From Plantibacter flavus (lineage in GTDB: Bacteria; Actinomycetota; Actinomycetes; Actinomycetales; Microbacteriaceae), in the NCBI RefSeq assembly GCF_900177615.1, contig NZ_FXAP01000003.1, positions 434,001 to 498,000 on the forward strand: a DNA stretch of 64,000 nt, in the 5' to 3' direction. The position numbers and the translations under genes were made by a program. Below the pieces are notes generated by a model. That model saw only the letters and a program-made list of their open reading frames with translations, was not told the origin of the DNA and searched no databases. Of the stretch, positions 50,627-59,386 are shown one piece after another (position 1 is the stretch's first letter; each line of letters opens with the position of its first letter).

Positions 50627-51634
50627 CTACGGCAGGACCACTTCACCCTGATTGAACACCCGCGGATGGAAGTACGCGTTCTGGATCTCGGTGTTGGAGT
50701 TGTTGCCACGCAGTTGCTCCGACCAGATCATGAAGTACGACCAACGCGTCTGCGACTGGAGGAGGTTCGCATCCGGCGCCTTCCCCAACTCCGCGATCGC
50801 GATCGGCTTCGTACCGGCGATCGTCTGCATCTGCTGATAGTCGGCGGCACTCGGATAGTTCTTGTACCAGACGTCGAGTGAGACCACGTCGACGTAGGAG
50901 TTCCCCGGGTAGTAGTTCGCCCACCCTCCCGCCGGGTTGTCCTGCACGTTCCAGACCCAGATGAGGTTGTCGAGCCCCTGTGAGTCGAAGTAGTCACGCA
51001 TCTGCTGGAAGATCTTCGCCCCGCCGTTCGCTCCCGATCGGCCGCCCCACCAGTTCCAGGTCTCGTTCATCTCATGGAAGGGCCGGAAGAGGACCGGGAC
51101 TCCGGCGTCCTTGAGCTGCCGAAGATATGGGACGACCTCGGCCATCCGCTGCCGCCACGTGGTGTTGAGAGCGGTGCCGCCCGTGACGATCTGGGTGAAC
51201 TGTGCGTTGGTGATCTGCGTCTTGACACCGCCGTCGAACTCACAGGTCGAGGGCCCGGTCGGTGAGCATGCATGCCACGTCAACGCGACGAGCGAACCGT
51301 TCGCCCACTCGGTCTTCGCCTGATCGATCACCCGCTGACGGTTGGCGGCATCCTGAGCTCGGAACATCAGGTCACCGCCCCACAGACCGGGATACTGACC
51401 GGTGATGTCCTTCACCTGCTGCGTGTATTGGCCCGGCGCACTGGCGGGCTCCTTGTTGTGCTGGCCCGACACGACGTTCGAGCCGGTGATCGAACGGAGG
51501 TACTGGATCACCGACGCTTTCGTCTTGGCCGGGAACGCCTCCGCGGGCGCCGGTTGCCCGACCGCCGCTCCTGCCAAGCCGAGCACGAGCGCGGTGGCGA
51601 GCGCCAGTCTGCCGGCACGAACCTGTGATTTCAT
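50627..51634 (-). CDS. Secreted GH26 beta-mannanase
   Basis: 335 aa from ATG 51634, preceded by AAGGAG. Signal peptide about 1-33. Catalytic domain: VVSGQHNKEP, acid/base Glu188 in LFRPFHEMNETWNWWGG, VSLDVWYKNYP and nucleophile Glu282 in IAIAELGK. No carbohydrate-binding module or wall anchor, so it is released. It would cut mannan chains for the GH5 enzyme and ABC importer. It is transcribed separately, with AATTAATAA upstream as in the main operon. Confidence 0.93.
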   Translation of the reverse strand: MKSQVRAGRLALATALVLGLAGAAVGQPAPAEAFPAKTKASVIQYLRSITGSNVVSGQHNKEPASAPGQYTQQVKDITGQYPGLWGGDLMFRAQDAANRQRVIDQAKTEWANGSLVALTWHACSPTGPSTCEFDGGVKTQITNAQFTQIVTGGTALNTTWRQRMAEVVPYLRQLKDAGVPVLFRPFHEMNETWNWWGGRSGANGGAKIFQQMRDYFDSQGLDNLIWVWNVQDNPAGGWANYYPGNSYVDVVSLDVWYKNYPSAADYQQMQTIAGTKPIAIAELGKAPDANLLQSQTRWSYFMIWSEQLRGNNSNTEIQNAYFHPRVFNQGEVVLP

Positions 51635-51722
51635 CGTCGTCTCCTTCCCGCGCTTCCTCGTTGAAGCGGCGGTCCCAACAGGCTCCCCTGTCCTCCTTCA
51701 CAGGTCAAGGACTTTCATGAGT

Positions 51723-51731
51723 AATTAATAA
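51723..51731. promoter_or_regulatory. AT-rich putative operator upstream of the GH26 mannanase
   Basis: AATTAATAA within a short A/T-rich block, 89 bp before the GH26 start, identical to the core in front of the binding-protein gene. It suggests joint control of both mannan units. The divergent TSUP gene starts 49 bp away. Confidence 0.5.
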
Positions 51732-51779
51732 AAGTTGTTGCCCGATGGATCATCACTCTGACGATTAGGCTGGGCGACT

Positions 51780-52601
51780 GTGCTCGATGGACCGCTGATC
51801 GCCGAATGGCTCCCCGTCTCGGTGGCCGCGCTCGTCCTCCTCCTCGTGGCGGCGGGAGTGGCCGGCTGGGTCGACGCGGTCGTCGGTGGCGGCGGACTCA
51901 TCCAGTTGCCCGCGCTCGTCATCGCCGTTCCGGGCGACGTCGCGACCCCGTTCATCCTGGGCACGAACAAGCTGTCGTCGTTCTTCGGCACCCTGTCGGC
52001 GAGCTGGGTGTACCTGCGCAAGATCAGGGTGCAGCTCGTGCTGCTGGCGCCTCTCGTCGCCGGGGCCTACGCCGGCTCGACCGTCGGTGCCGCCTTGTCG
52101 CGGTACGTCCCTCGCGACGTGTTGACGCCCGTCGTGCTCGTGGCCGTGATCGCCGTGGCGTTGTACACCCTCTTCAAGCCGACCATGGGCCTGCACCACG
52201 AACCCCGTCATGACCGCGCCACCGCCGTCGCCTGGCGGGCGGCGATGATCGGGCTACTGGTGGGCTTCTACGACGGCATCCTCGGACCGGGAACGGGCTC
52301 GTTCTTCGTCATCCTCATCGTCGGTGTGCTCGGGTACGGCTTCCTGCAAGCCAGCGTGAACGCGAAGATCGCCAACCTCACCACGAACCTCGCCGCTCTC
52401 GTCGTGTACGGGGTGCACGGCGAGGTCCTGCTCGCGCTCGGTCTCGCCATGGCCGTCATGAACATCACCGGCGGGTTCATCGGCGCCCGTATGGCGACGA
52501 AACGCGGAAGCGGCTTCGTGCGGATCGTGTTCCTGGTGACCCTGTCCATCCTCATCGTGAAGCTGGCCTGGGACACCGTGGTGCAGTTCACCGGTTCATG
52601 A
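51780..52601 (+). CDS. TSUP (TauE/SafE) family membrane transporter
   Basis: 273 aa from GTG 51780. Eight or so helices with the two repeated family motifs AGWVDAVVGGGGLIQLPAL and GFYDGILGPGTGSFFVI. TSUP proteins export sulfite, sulfonates or organic acids; the substrate is unknown. There is no Shine-Dalgarno sequence, and a GATTAG hexamer lies 15-20 nt before the GTG, suggesting a leaderless message. Its 3' end overlaps the convergent esterase gene by 6 nt. Confidence 0.88.
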   Translation: MLDGPLIAEWLPVSVAALVLLLVAAGVAGWVDAVVGGGGLIQLPALVIAVPGDVATPFILGTNKLSSFFGTLSASWVYLRKIRVQLVLLAPLVAGAYAGSTVGAALSRYVPRDVLTPVVLVAVIAVALYTLFKPTMGLHHEPRHDRATAVAWRAAMIGLLVGFYDGILGPGTGSFFVILIVGVLGYGFLQASVNAKIANLTTNLAALVVYGVHGEVLLALGLAMAVMNITGGFIGARMATKRGSGFVRIVFLVTLSILIVKLAWDTVVQFTGS

Positions 52602-53600
52602 TGCACCCGGCAGAGCGACCTCGCCGGCGGGTGTTCCGAGCAGTCGCCTCGTCCAGTCGGCCAGGGCCGCGATGGCGGTCCGCGAGATGGCGGCACTCGG
52701 CACCATGCTCGTGAAGCCGTGGAACGCCCCCGGCCAGACGTGCAGTTCCGCGTCCCCACCCGCAGCCCACATCGCGCTGGCGTAGGCGACCGTCTCGTCA
52801 CGGAACACCTCGGCGCTGCCACAGTCGATGTAGGTGCGCGGAAGGCCGGCGAGGTCGGTCGCCCGCGCGGGTGCGGCGGAGATCGACACGTCTTCACCGG
52901 CACGGCGGGGTCCGAGGTACGCGTCCCAGCCGAACCGGGTCATCTGCCGATCTGCGACCCCGACCCCGTCGATCTGCATCGTCGACACGGTGGCATCGCG
53001 GTCGTCGAGCATCGGCGAGACGAGGATCTGCCCGAACAGGGCCGGCCCACGGCGGTCCCGGGCGAGCAGGGCGGTCCCCGCGGCGAGCCCGGCACCCGCA
53101 CTCTGGCCCGCGATCACGATGCGGCCCGGGTCGATGCCGAGCTCATCCGCGTGGGCCTCGACCCAGACGAGTCCGGCGTAGCAGTCCTCGACCGGGTACG
53201 GGTCGGGGTACTCCGGGGCGAGGCGGTAGTCGACGCTGACGAGCACCACGTCGTGGTCGTCCAGGAGCCAGTCGTCGTAGGAGTCGAGATTCCCGAGGTG
53301 GTGGCCGAACATCATCCCGCCGCCGTGGATCGTGTAGACCGCGGCCGTGGGCCGCGTCCGTCCGATCCGCTGGATGAGCGCGAGCGTGATCGGCTCCCCG
53401 AGATGGCCGGGCACCGTGAGCGAACGCCGCTCGAACCCCCGCGACCGCAGCCGTTCGTCGAGAGCCTCCTCGGTCGTGTCGAGGCCGCGCATCCTCGGCA
53501 GCATCTCGGTCGTCAGGGTGAACGGTCCGCGTGCATCGAGAGCGTCGAGGAAGGGGGTGAGTTCGGGATCGAACGGGGGACGGGGCATGAGGTCAGACAT
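52596..53600 (-). CDS. Alpha/beta hydrolase (HSL-type esterase)
   Basis: 334 aa from ATG 53600, with AGGAG upstream. Oxyanion motif HGGGMMFGHHLG, nucleophile in GQSAGAGLA, and the His of the triad in GAFHGF; the Asp is probably in YIDCGSAEVFRDE. It hydrolyses short-chain esters in characterised relatives. It overlaps the MFS gene by 8 nt, so esterase and exporter are expressed together. Confidence 0.9.
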   Translation of the reverse strand: MSDLMPRPPFDPELTPFLDALDARGPFTLTTEMLPRMRGLDTTEEALDERLRSRGFERRSLTVPGHLGEPITLALIQRIGRTRPTAAVYTIHGGGMMFGHHLGNLDSYDDWLLDDHDVVLVSVDYRLAPEYPDPYPVEDCYAGLVWVEAHADELGIDPGRIVIAGQSAGAGLAAGTALLARDRRGPALFGQILVSPMLDDRDATVSTMQIDGVGVADRQMTRFGWDAYLGPRRAGEDVSISAAPARATDLAGLPRTYIDCGSAEVFRDETVAYASAMWAAGGDAELHVWPGAFHGFTSMVPSAAISRTAIAALADWTRRLLGTPAGEVALPGAS

Positions 53601-55062
53601 GGGAAGGCTCCTGGGTTGCAGGCTGAGATGGGAGGTGATGTGAACGGAGGACACCGACAGCCACCAGGGCTGCAGCGAGGACGGTGATGGTCGATCCCGC
53701 AATGAGGACCGCTTGCTGGAATGACGCGACGAGGGCCGGGGTGAAGTACTCGGTCGCGATGCCGCCGCCGACGACCGCAGCGAGGATCGTCCCGGTCGCG
53801 GCGATCCCGACAGCGGTGGCGATCTCGCTCGCGGTGTCGACCAGGGCCGCACCGATGGACGTGCGGTCCGTAGGGAGACCACGGAGGACGTTGTTGCCGG
53901 CGACGACTCCGACCACCCGCATCCCGGCGGCGACGAGGACGAGTGCGATGAGGACCCAGGGGTAGCCGAACCGGCTCAGGAGCGCGAACACGGCCAGCCC
54001 CGAGACGACCGCGGCAGCGCTCATCCACGCGGCATGATCGAGTCCCACGCGGTGCACGAACGGACCGACGAAGCGACCGCTCGCCAACAGCACCACGACC
54101 TGCGGGAGCATCGCCACAGCGGCCAGGGCCGGCGGCCACCCCCAGGCGAACTGCAGCTGCAGGGTCGCCAGATACGACACGCCTGCCATCGCCAGCCCGG
54201 CGGCGGCCTTGTACGCCAATCCGGAGGCGACGAGCGGCTGCGCGACGAGACGGAGGTCCAGCAGCGGGTGACGCGTCGTGCGCTCCCTGACGACGAACCC
54301 GATCATGGCCGCCACGGTCATCGCCGCCGTGCCCCAAGCCAGAGCGAGGTCGATGCCGGCGACGAACAGGGTCGGGGTGAGGAGGACGCCGACGACGGTC
54401 GCAGTCCCGAGGACGGCTCCGAGCACGTCGATCCGGTCCTGGTGCAGGTGCGACCGCTCGTCGGTAACAATCCCGGCGCGGATCCCGATCCAGGCGATCA
54501 CCGCGATCGGGGCGTTGGCGACGATGAGCACCTGCCAGGGCGCCACGGCGAGCACGAGTCCACCGATCGTCGGCCCGGCGGCGAGGCCGACCAGCCCGGC
54601 GGTCGAGATGACCGTCAGCGCGCGGACGCGCAGGTCGTCCCGGTCGAACAGACGGAACGCCAACGCCATCGATCCCGGAGTCGTCATCGCCGCGGCGACA
54701 CCCATCAGGGCGCGCACGGCGATCAACTGCTCCACCGAGGCGACGAACACAGTCAGCACGCTGGCGACGGCGAGCAGCGTCAGGCCGATCAGCATTACCC
54801 GACGACGGCCGAACCGGTCGGCGACCGCACCGAAGAGCAGCATCAGGCCACCGAAGGCGACCGAGTACGCCCCCGACACCCACTGCAGTGACGCGGTGGA
54901 AGCGGTGAGGTCACGGCCGATCGTCGGGAGCGCGACGTTCAGGACGGAGTTGTCGAGCATCTCGAACAGGAAGACGGCCGAGAGGCCGGCCAGCGCGACC
55001 CACGCGTCGCGGAGGCGTGGCGGCGAGTCTTCGACGACCGCGGAGGTTGAGGGTTCGGACAT
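53593..55062 (-). CDS. MFS exporter, DHA2 (14-helix) family
   Basis: 489 aa from ATG 55062, preceded by a perfect AAGGAG. Signatures LDNSVLNVALPTIGRDL, LQWVSGAYSVAFGGLMLLFG (in part) and DRFGRRRVMLIG. Multidrug-type proton antiporter; the substrate is unknown. It is first in a two-gene unit with the esterase. The pairing suggests modification plus efflux of an ester compound, a speculation from context only. Confidence 0.9.
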   Translation of the reverse strand: MSEPSTSAVVEDSPPRLRDAWVALAGLSAVFLFEMLDNSVLNVALPTIGRDLTASTASLQWVSGAYSVAFGGLMLLFGAVADRFGRRRVMLIGLTLLAVASVLTVFVASVEQLIAVRALMGVAAAMTTPGSMALAFRLFDRDDLRVRALTVISTAGLVGLAAGPTIGGLVLAVAPWQVLIVANAPIAVIAWIGIRAGIVTDERSHLHQDRIDVLGAVLGTATVVGVLLTPTLFVAGIDLALAWGTAAMTVAAMIGFVVRERTTRHPLLDLRLVAQPLVASGLAYKAAAGLAMAGVSYLATLQLQFAWGWPPALAAVAMLPQVVVLLASGRFVGPFVHRVGLDHAAWMSAAAVVSGLAVFALLSRFGYPWVLIALVLVAAGMRVVGVVAGNNVLRGLPTDRTSIGAALVDTASEIATAVGIAATGTILAAVVGGGIATEYFTPALVASFQQAVLIAGSTITVLAAALVAVGVLRSHHLPSQPATQEPSHV

Positions 55063-55178
55063 GGGCGCACTCCTTCGATGAAGAAGTGACGGCTCCCATG
55101 AGCCGCGTGCGCGTTTCCGTCGGCCGGAGCACGACGGGATTTTTCCCTCTGCGACGAGGATAACGCTCATTCCGGCGA

Positions 55179-55229
55179 GAGTGCACGAAACGCTCCTAAA
55201 CGCCGCTCATGGGAGCGTTTCGCGCACTC
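55179..55229. repeat. 51-bp inverted repeat (GAGTGCGCGAAACGCTCC type)
   Basis: Arms GAGTGCACGAAACGCTCC and GGAGCGTTTCGCGCACTC match at 17 of 18 positions around a 15-nt loop. It lies between the MFS promoter and the end of the nuclease-like gene (55247) and may terminate the latter. It is unrelated in sequence to the 59-bp family. Confidence 0.75.
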
Positions 55230-55246
55230 CCGTCCCGCTGACGGAC

Positions 55247-56113
55247 TCACCGCAGATACGCGTCGACGAACAACGGACCCCGGACGGCTCTGAGCGTGTC
55301 GACCAAACGGTCGAGCGCTCGACGGTTCCAGGAGGAGAGCTGGAGATCGAATGGGCCGATGGGTTCGAGCTTCCCGGTGCGGAGGCGGACGACCTCCCAT
55401 CCGGCAGACCGCAGCGCGCGGTCCTTCCGTCGGTCCACCTCCTCGCGGCCTCCGACGTGCTCGAGACCGTGCCGGCCGATGCTGTCGTACTCGATGGCGA
55501 TGCGCAGTTCCGGATAGACCAGGTCGGGCCACACCTCCAGGTGTTGGAAGAACGGACGCTGCACCCGCACCGCGTTCAGTCCCTCGGTCAGCGCGAGTCG
55601 CTCGTGGACGTCCGCGCGCAGCTGAGCCTCGACAGCGGATGCCGGCTTCGGTGCGCACTCGGAGGAGAAAGCCTCCCCCACCGGCAGGTCAGGGGTCTTC
55701 TCGCACAGTGACGGCTTCGGGCGCGCACGACGCTCCCGGATGATCCCGGCGACCGCGGGCACCGGATCGGTCACCGACTCCCGCATCGGCAGTGCGACGA
55801 CCCTCGACGGATCGGCCGCATCGGAACACTCGGGACACCAGGCGCTGCGGCGACGCTCGCGTCCAGGCCGCGAGCGCTGCTCGGCCGGCGTCGCGACGAA
55901 CCGGTGTCCCCGGTCACACTGCCACTGCAGCAAGACGTCCGCCGCCGGCGGCACCTGACTGAGGACGATTCCGGCGTTGAGATCCGCGTGGTACTGACGC
56001 CACAGCGCGGGGAATGCCGCCCACGCCTGCCGGTAGGCGCCCACTGGGTACGGCGTCTCGAGACCCTTCGACCACTGACGGCGGGCCCACCACGCTTCCA
56101 CCCGTTCCGGCAC
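55247..56113 (-). CDS. Zinc-ribbon protein with nuclease-like C-terminal domain
   Basis: 288 aa from GTG 56113. The N-terminal half has a probable zinc ribbon: WQCDRGHRFVATPAEQR with one CxxGH element, then CPEC. The C-terminal half (about 165-270) resembles VSR/DUF559-type endonucleases of the PD-(D/E)XK fold: VWPDLVYPELRIAIEYDSIGRHG, then DRRKDRALRSAGWEVVRLRTG, shown in parts. Zinc ribbons of this kind occur in actinobacterial proteins of unknown role. No methylase or restriction partner is adjacent. Confidence 0.72.
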   Translation of the reverse strand: MPERVEAWWARRQWSKGLETPYPVGAYRQAWAAFPALWRQYHADLNAGIVLSQVPPAADVLLQWQCDRGHRFVATPAEQRSRPGRERRRSAWCPECSDAADPSRVVALPMRESVTDPVPAVAGIIRERRARPKPSLCEKTPDLPVGEAFSSECAPKPASAVEAQLRADVHERLALTEGLNAVRVQRPFFQHLEVWPDLVYPELRIAIEYDSIGRHGLEHVGGREEVDRRKDRALRSAGWEVVRLRTGKLEPIGPFDLQLSSWNRRALDRLVDTLRAVRGPLFVDAYLR

Positions 56114-56194
56114 GAGCCGAACCTACGACGGGCCCCCGACACCGGCCACGAGTGAGGACACGGTGGTCGTCACTGCAGCACCACCGCTCGACCG

Positions 56195-56896
56195 TCAGAC
56201 CGCGAAGTCGCTCGGCCACCCGTGGTCGGCGAGCGACCGCCGCACCCGCTCCACGTCCTCGTCGCTCGGCAGCTCCGCGGTGACCCGCGCGATCGCGGTG
56301 GCGACGTCGACCCGGCTGAGCGACGTGTCGCCCTCCGCCGCGAGGCGTGCGCCCACTTCGGCCACCTCGGCGTCGCTCAGCCGCCGTCGGAGGAGCGCCA
56401 CGAGCGGGACGAAGTCCTGGTCGGGGAATCCGGCAGGGTACCCGGCCCGGAGCCAGCGCACGATGCGGGCGACCAGGCCCCCGCGTTCCTCGAGGTAGGT
56501 CGCACGCGCCTCCCGGCCGGCGTCGTCATGGTCGGTCGCCACCGCGCGGACGTCGTCCGGGCTGCCGAGCGGCCACCCCGCACTCGCGAGCCGGGCGGAG
56601 ACACGGACGAGGTCCTCCGGGAGCGCCGGACCGAGGAGGAGCTCTTCGACACGCGCCCGCAGACGATCGTGACCGACCGGCTCACCGCTCGCATCGGCGT
56701 TCTCCGCCTCGACGAGCAATCCGTCGACGACCTGGTCCAGCTCATCGGGGGTGAGGCTCCGTCGGAGGATGCCGAGCAGCGGCACGTAGTCGTGCTCCGG
56801 CACACCCGTCGGGTATCCGGCGCGGAGCCAGCCGACGACACGCGCCACCACACCGGACCCGTGGGCGGTGAGGTCTGTCCCGTTCTCGGATGACAT
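56195..56896 (-). CDS. Protein with two tandem DUF3349 domains
   Basis: 233 aa from ATG 56896, 2 nt after the stop of the small membrane protein. Two homologous units, each beginning with VGWLRAGYPTGVPEHDYVPL or VRWLRAGYPAGFPDQDFVPL and continuing LLGILRRSLTPDELDQV or LVALLRRRLSDAEVAEV, lie at about residues 20-115 and 130-230. This is the DUF3349 signature, usually present once per protein. The function is unknown. It is probably co-transcribed with the PiT transporter and the membrane protein. Confidence 0.8.
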   Translation of the reverse strand: MSSENGTDLTAHGSGVVARVVGWLRAGYPTGVPEHDYVPLLGILRRSLTPDELDQVVDGLLVEAENADASGEPVGHDRLRARVEELLLGPALPEDLVRVSARLASAGWPLGSPDDVRAVATDHDDAGREARATYLEERGGLVARIVRWLRAGYPAGFPDQDFVPLVALLRRRLSDAEVAEVGARLAAEGDTSLSRVDVATAIARVTAELPSDEDVERVRRSLADHGWPSDFAV

Positions 56897-56898
56897 CC

Positions 56899-57207
56899 TC
56901 AGTCCTTCGGAGTGAAGGTCGGGAACACGTGGTCGAAGCTGACCTCCTGCCCCAGACCGGTGGCCACGATGATCGTGAGTCCGACCAGCACCGCGGCGAC
57001 GACGACGGCGAAGCACAGCACGCCGATGGCCCGGAGAAGCCCCGATGGGATCGTCGGCGTGCCCGACCCGCTCCGGTCGTCCGACCCGGCGCCTCCGGCG
57101 ACCGCGAACGAGCGGACACCCAGCGCGAAGAGCGCAGGAAGCCCGGCGCCGAGCACGAGCGCGATGACGGCCACCTGGGCGGCGGCTTCGAGGAAGAGCA
57201 TGAACAT
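56899..57207 (-). CDS. Small two-helix membrane protein
   Basis: 102 aa from ATG 57207, preceded by AAGGA. Helices near residues 6-30 and 58-82 flank a hydrophilic, Gly/Ser-rich loop. It lies 11 nt after the PiT gene and 2 nt before the DUF3349 gene, so it is part of that operon. Similar small proteins accompany PiT genes in actinobacteria. A role in phosphate uptake is inferred from context only. Confidence 0.68.
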   Translation of the reverse strand: MFMLFLEAAAQVAVIALVLGAGLPALFALGVRSFAVAGGAGSDDRSGSGTPTIPSGLLRAIGVLCFAVVVAAVLVGLTIIVATGLGQEVSFDHVFPTFTPKD

Positions 57208-57218
57208 GTCCGACGTCC

Positions 57219-58430
57219 TTACGCTGCGGTCTTCTGCGACGAGCGGGCGGGGGCGTCCTGCCAGTCGTCGTTCACGTTGTGGGATCCGATGCTGTCGCGG
57301 CGCGACCGCAGGTAGATGGCGAGCGCGACACCCACGAGGATCGCGACCATGAGGATTCCACCGATCGCCCCGCCCGCGAGGTGACCGATCCACCACATCA
57401 CCGCGCCCATGAGCGCCGCGGCCGGAAGGGTGATGATCCAGGCGACGACCATCCGCAGGGCCACCCGCCAGCGCACCTGCGCACCTGGCCGTCCGACCCC
57501 GGAGCCGAGGATCGATCCGGTCGCGACGTGCGTGGTGCTGAGGGCGAAGCCGAGGTGGCTCGAGGCGAGGATGACGGCGGCGGATGAGCTCTCGGCGGCC
57601 ATGCCCTGCGGCGTGTTCAACTCCACGATGCCCTTGCCGACGGTGCGGATGATCCGCCACCCGCCGATATACGTGCCGAGCGAGATCGCGAGGGCACACG
57701 CGAGCTTCACCCAGAGTGGGACCGACTCGGTGTCGTCCCAGCCGCCGGCCGCGATGAGCGCGAGGGTGATGACACCCATCGTCTTCTGTGCGTCGTTCGT
57801 GCCGTGGGCGAGCGAGACGAGGGACGCGCTGCCGATCTGCCCGATCCGGAAGCCGCGGTGGAGACGCCCCTGGGCGAGGTTGCCGATGACGCGGAAGACG
57901 AGCCAGGTACCGATCGCAGCCACCGCGCCGGCGAGCAACGGCGACATGAGCGCCGGGAGGATGACCTTGCCGACGACGCCGTCGAGCTTCGAGCCGTCAC
58001 CGGCCCAGTTCACGCCGTTCAGGCCCAGGCCCGCGAGCGTCGAGCCGATGAGACCGCCGAAGAGCGCGTGCGACGAGCTCGACGGCAGGCCGAGCAGCCA
58101 GGTGAGCAGGTTCCAGATGATGCCACCGATGAGCCCGGCGAGCACGATCAGCAGGAGCGCCGAGCCGCCTCCCTCGAGGAGCGCGGGATCGGGAGCTCCC
58201 GACGAGTCCTGGATCTTCACGACCGCGTTCGTGACGGTGAGCGCGACTTCGATGCTGAGGAACGCGCCCACGAGGTTCAGCACCGCCGAGAGGGTGACCG
58301 CGATCTTCGGCGACAGCGCACCGGTGGCGATGGAGGTCGCCATCGCGTTCGCCGTGTCGTGGAAGCCGTTGGTGAAGTCGAAGGCGAGTGCCGTGATCAC
58401 GACGAGCGAGAGCAGGATGATGGGGTCCAC
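57219..58430 (-). CDS. pit: PiT family inorganic phosphate transporter
   Basis: 403 aa from GTG 58430, the usual family start (VDPIILL), although the frame extends to 58517. The two inverted PiT signatures are clear: FDFTNGFHDTANAMATSIATG (in part) and SLAHGTNDAQKTMGVITLAL. The LPSSSSHALFGGL and LSTTHVATGSI motifs are also present. It imports metal-phosphate with protons. It heads an operon with the small membrane protein and DUF3349 protein. Confidence 0.94.
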   Translation of the reverse strand: MDPIILLSLVVITALAFDFTNGFHDTANAMATSIATGALSPKIAVTLSAVLNLVGAFLSIEVALTVTNAVVKIQDSSGAPDPALLEGGGSALLLIVLAGLIGGIIWNLLTWLLGLPSSSSHALFGGLIGSTLAGLGLNGVNWAGDGSKLDGVVGKVILPALMSPLLAGAVAAIGTWLVFRVIGNLAQGRLHRGFRIGQIGSASLVSLAHGTNDAQKTMGVITLALIAAGGWDDTESVPLWVKLACALAISLGTYIGGWRIIRTVGKGIVELNTPQGMAAESSSAAVILASSHLGFALSTTHVATGSILGSGVGRPGAQVRWRVALRMVVAWIITLPAAALMGAVMWWIGHLAGGAIGGILMVAILVGVALAIYLRSRRDSIGSHNVNDDWQDAPARSSQKTAA

Positions 58431-58557
58431 GGCGACGAGCTTGCTCCTCGATCGCTGGATCGACAACGGGCGAGCGGGCGGATTCACCCGTTGTTCACGT
58501 TCCGTGGAAGCCGACACCCTCCATGGCGAGCGAGTCGGTCATCGTCCTCCTGGCCCG

Positions 58558-59346
58558 CTACGACGTCGGACGATCGGTGCCCTCGACGACGGACACCTCC
58601 ACGCCGGCGGCACGCAGTCGATCGAGCACCGCAGGAGGGGCTGAAGCGTCGGTGACGAGGACGTCGACGTCTTCGAGCGCACACACGATGGCCATGGAGC
58701 GCAGGGAGAACTTCGACCCTTCCGCGATCAGGATGACGCGCGCCGCCGATGCGACGATCGCCTGCTTGATCGCGGCGTCGCCCAGGTCGAACGCGGTCAC
58801 GCCGGCGGTCGGATCAGCCGCACAGCAGGTCAGGATGGCCGTGTCGAATCGGAGCGAAGCGATGGTCCGCTCCGCGATCGGCCCCACGATCGTTCCCTCT
58901 GCGCCACGCACGGTTCCACCAGACAGGACGAGGCTGACCGTCTGACTCGACGACAGCGCGGCGATGCCCTGCACCGACAGGGGCATCGCGGTCACCCTGC
59001 GGTGGGCGAGTTCCGCGGCGGCAGCCGCTCCGGTCGTGCCGCTGTCGACGACCACCGCTTCACCGTCGTCGATGTAGGCCACGGCTGCCGCCGCAAGCCG
59101 CGCCTTCAGGCCTTCGTCATCGACCGCTCGAACAGAGAAGGGCAGCCCCTCGCCATGCAGGGCGGTCCCGACAGCGCCACCCCTGACCCGCCGCAACGCA
59201 CCGACCGCGGCAAGATGCTCGAGGTCGCGTCGGACGGTCATCGACGACGTGCTCAACTGCTTGGCGAGCTCGTCGACCTGGACGCGGCCGGAGCGACGGA
59301 GCTCATCGAGGATCTCGCGGTGCCGGACTTCCATCTGCATGGACAT
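58558..59346 (-). CDS. DeoR family transcriptional regulator
   Basis: 262 aa from ATG 59346; ATG 59340 is equally possible. The helix-turn-helix (about residues 6-58; RHREILDELRRSGRVQVDEL, TSSMTVRRDLEHLAAVGALRRVRGGA in part) is followed by the sugar-phosphate sensor domain (VVVDSGTTGAAAA, LSGGTVRG, DTAILTCCAADP). Target sugar phosphate unknown. TGTTC/GAACA repeats lie directly upstream, shared with the divergent LacI fragment. Confidence 0.9.
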   Translation of the reverse strand: MSMQMEVRHREILDELRRSGRVQVDELAKQLSTSSMTVRRDLEHLAAVGALRRVRGGAVGTALHGEGLPFSVRAVDDEGLKARLAAAAVAYIDDGEAVVVDSGTTGAAAAAELAHRRVTAMPLSVQGIAALSSSQTVSLVLSGGTVRGAEGTIVGPIAERTIASLRFDTAILTCCAADPTAGVTAFDLGDAAIKQAIVASAARVILIAEGSKFSLRSMAIVCALEDVDVLVTDASAPPAVLDRLRAAGVEVSVVEGTDRPTS

Positions 59347-59359
59347 ATCGTACCCGATG

Positions 59360-59386
59360 TGTTCGAATGAACATCGTGAATGTTCA
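59360..59386. promoter_or_regulatory. Overlapping DeoR-type operators TGTTC/GAACA
   Basis: TGTTCGAATGAACA (59360-59373) and TGAACA-N7-TGTTCA (59368-59386) overlap. The first is a classic DeoR-family half-site pair. The start codon of the LacI-like gene (59367) lies inside it, so binding would block both promoters. Confidence 0.7.
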
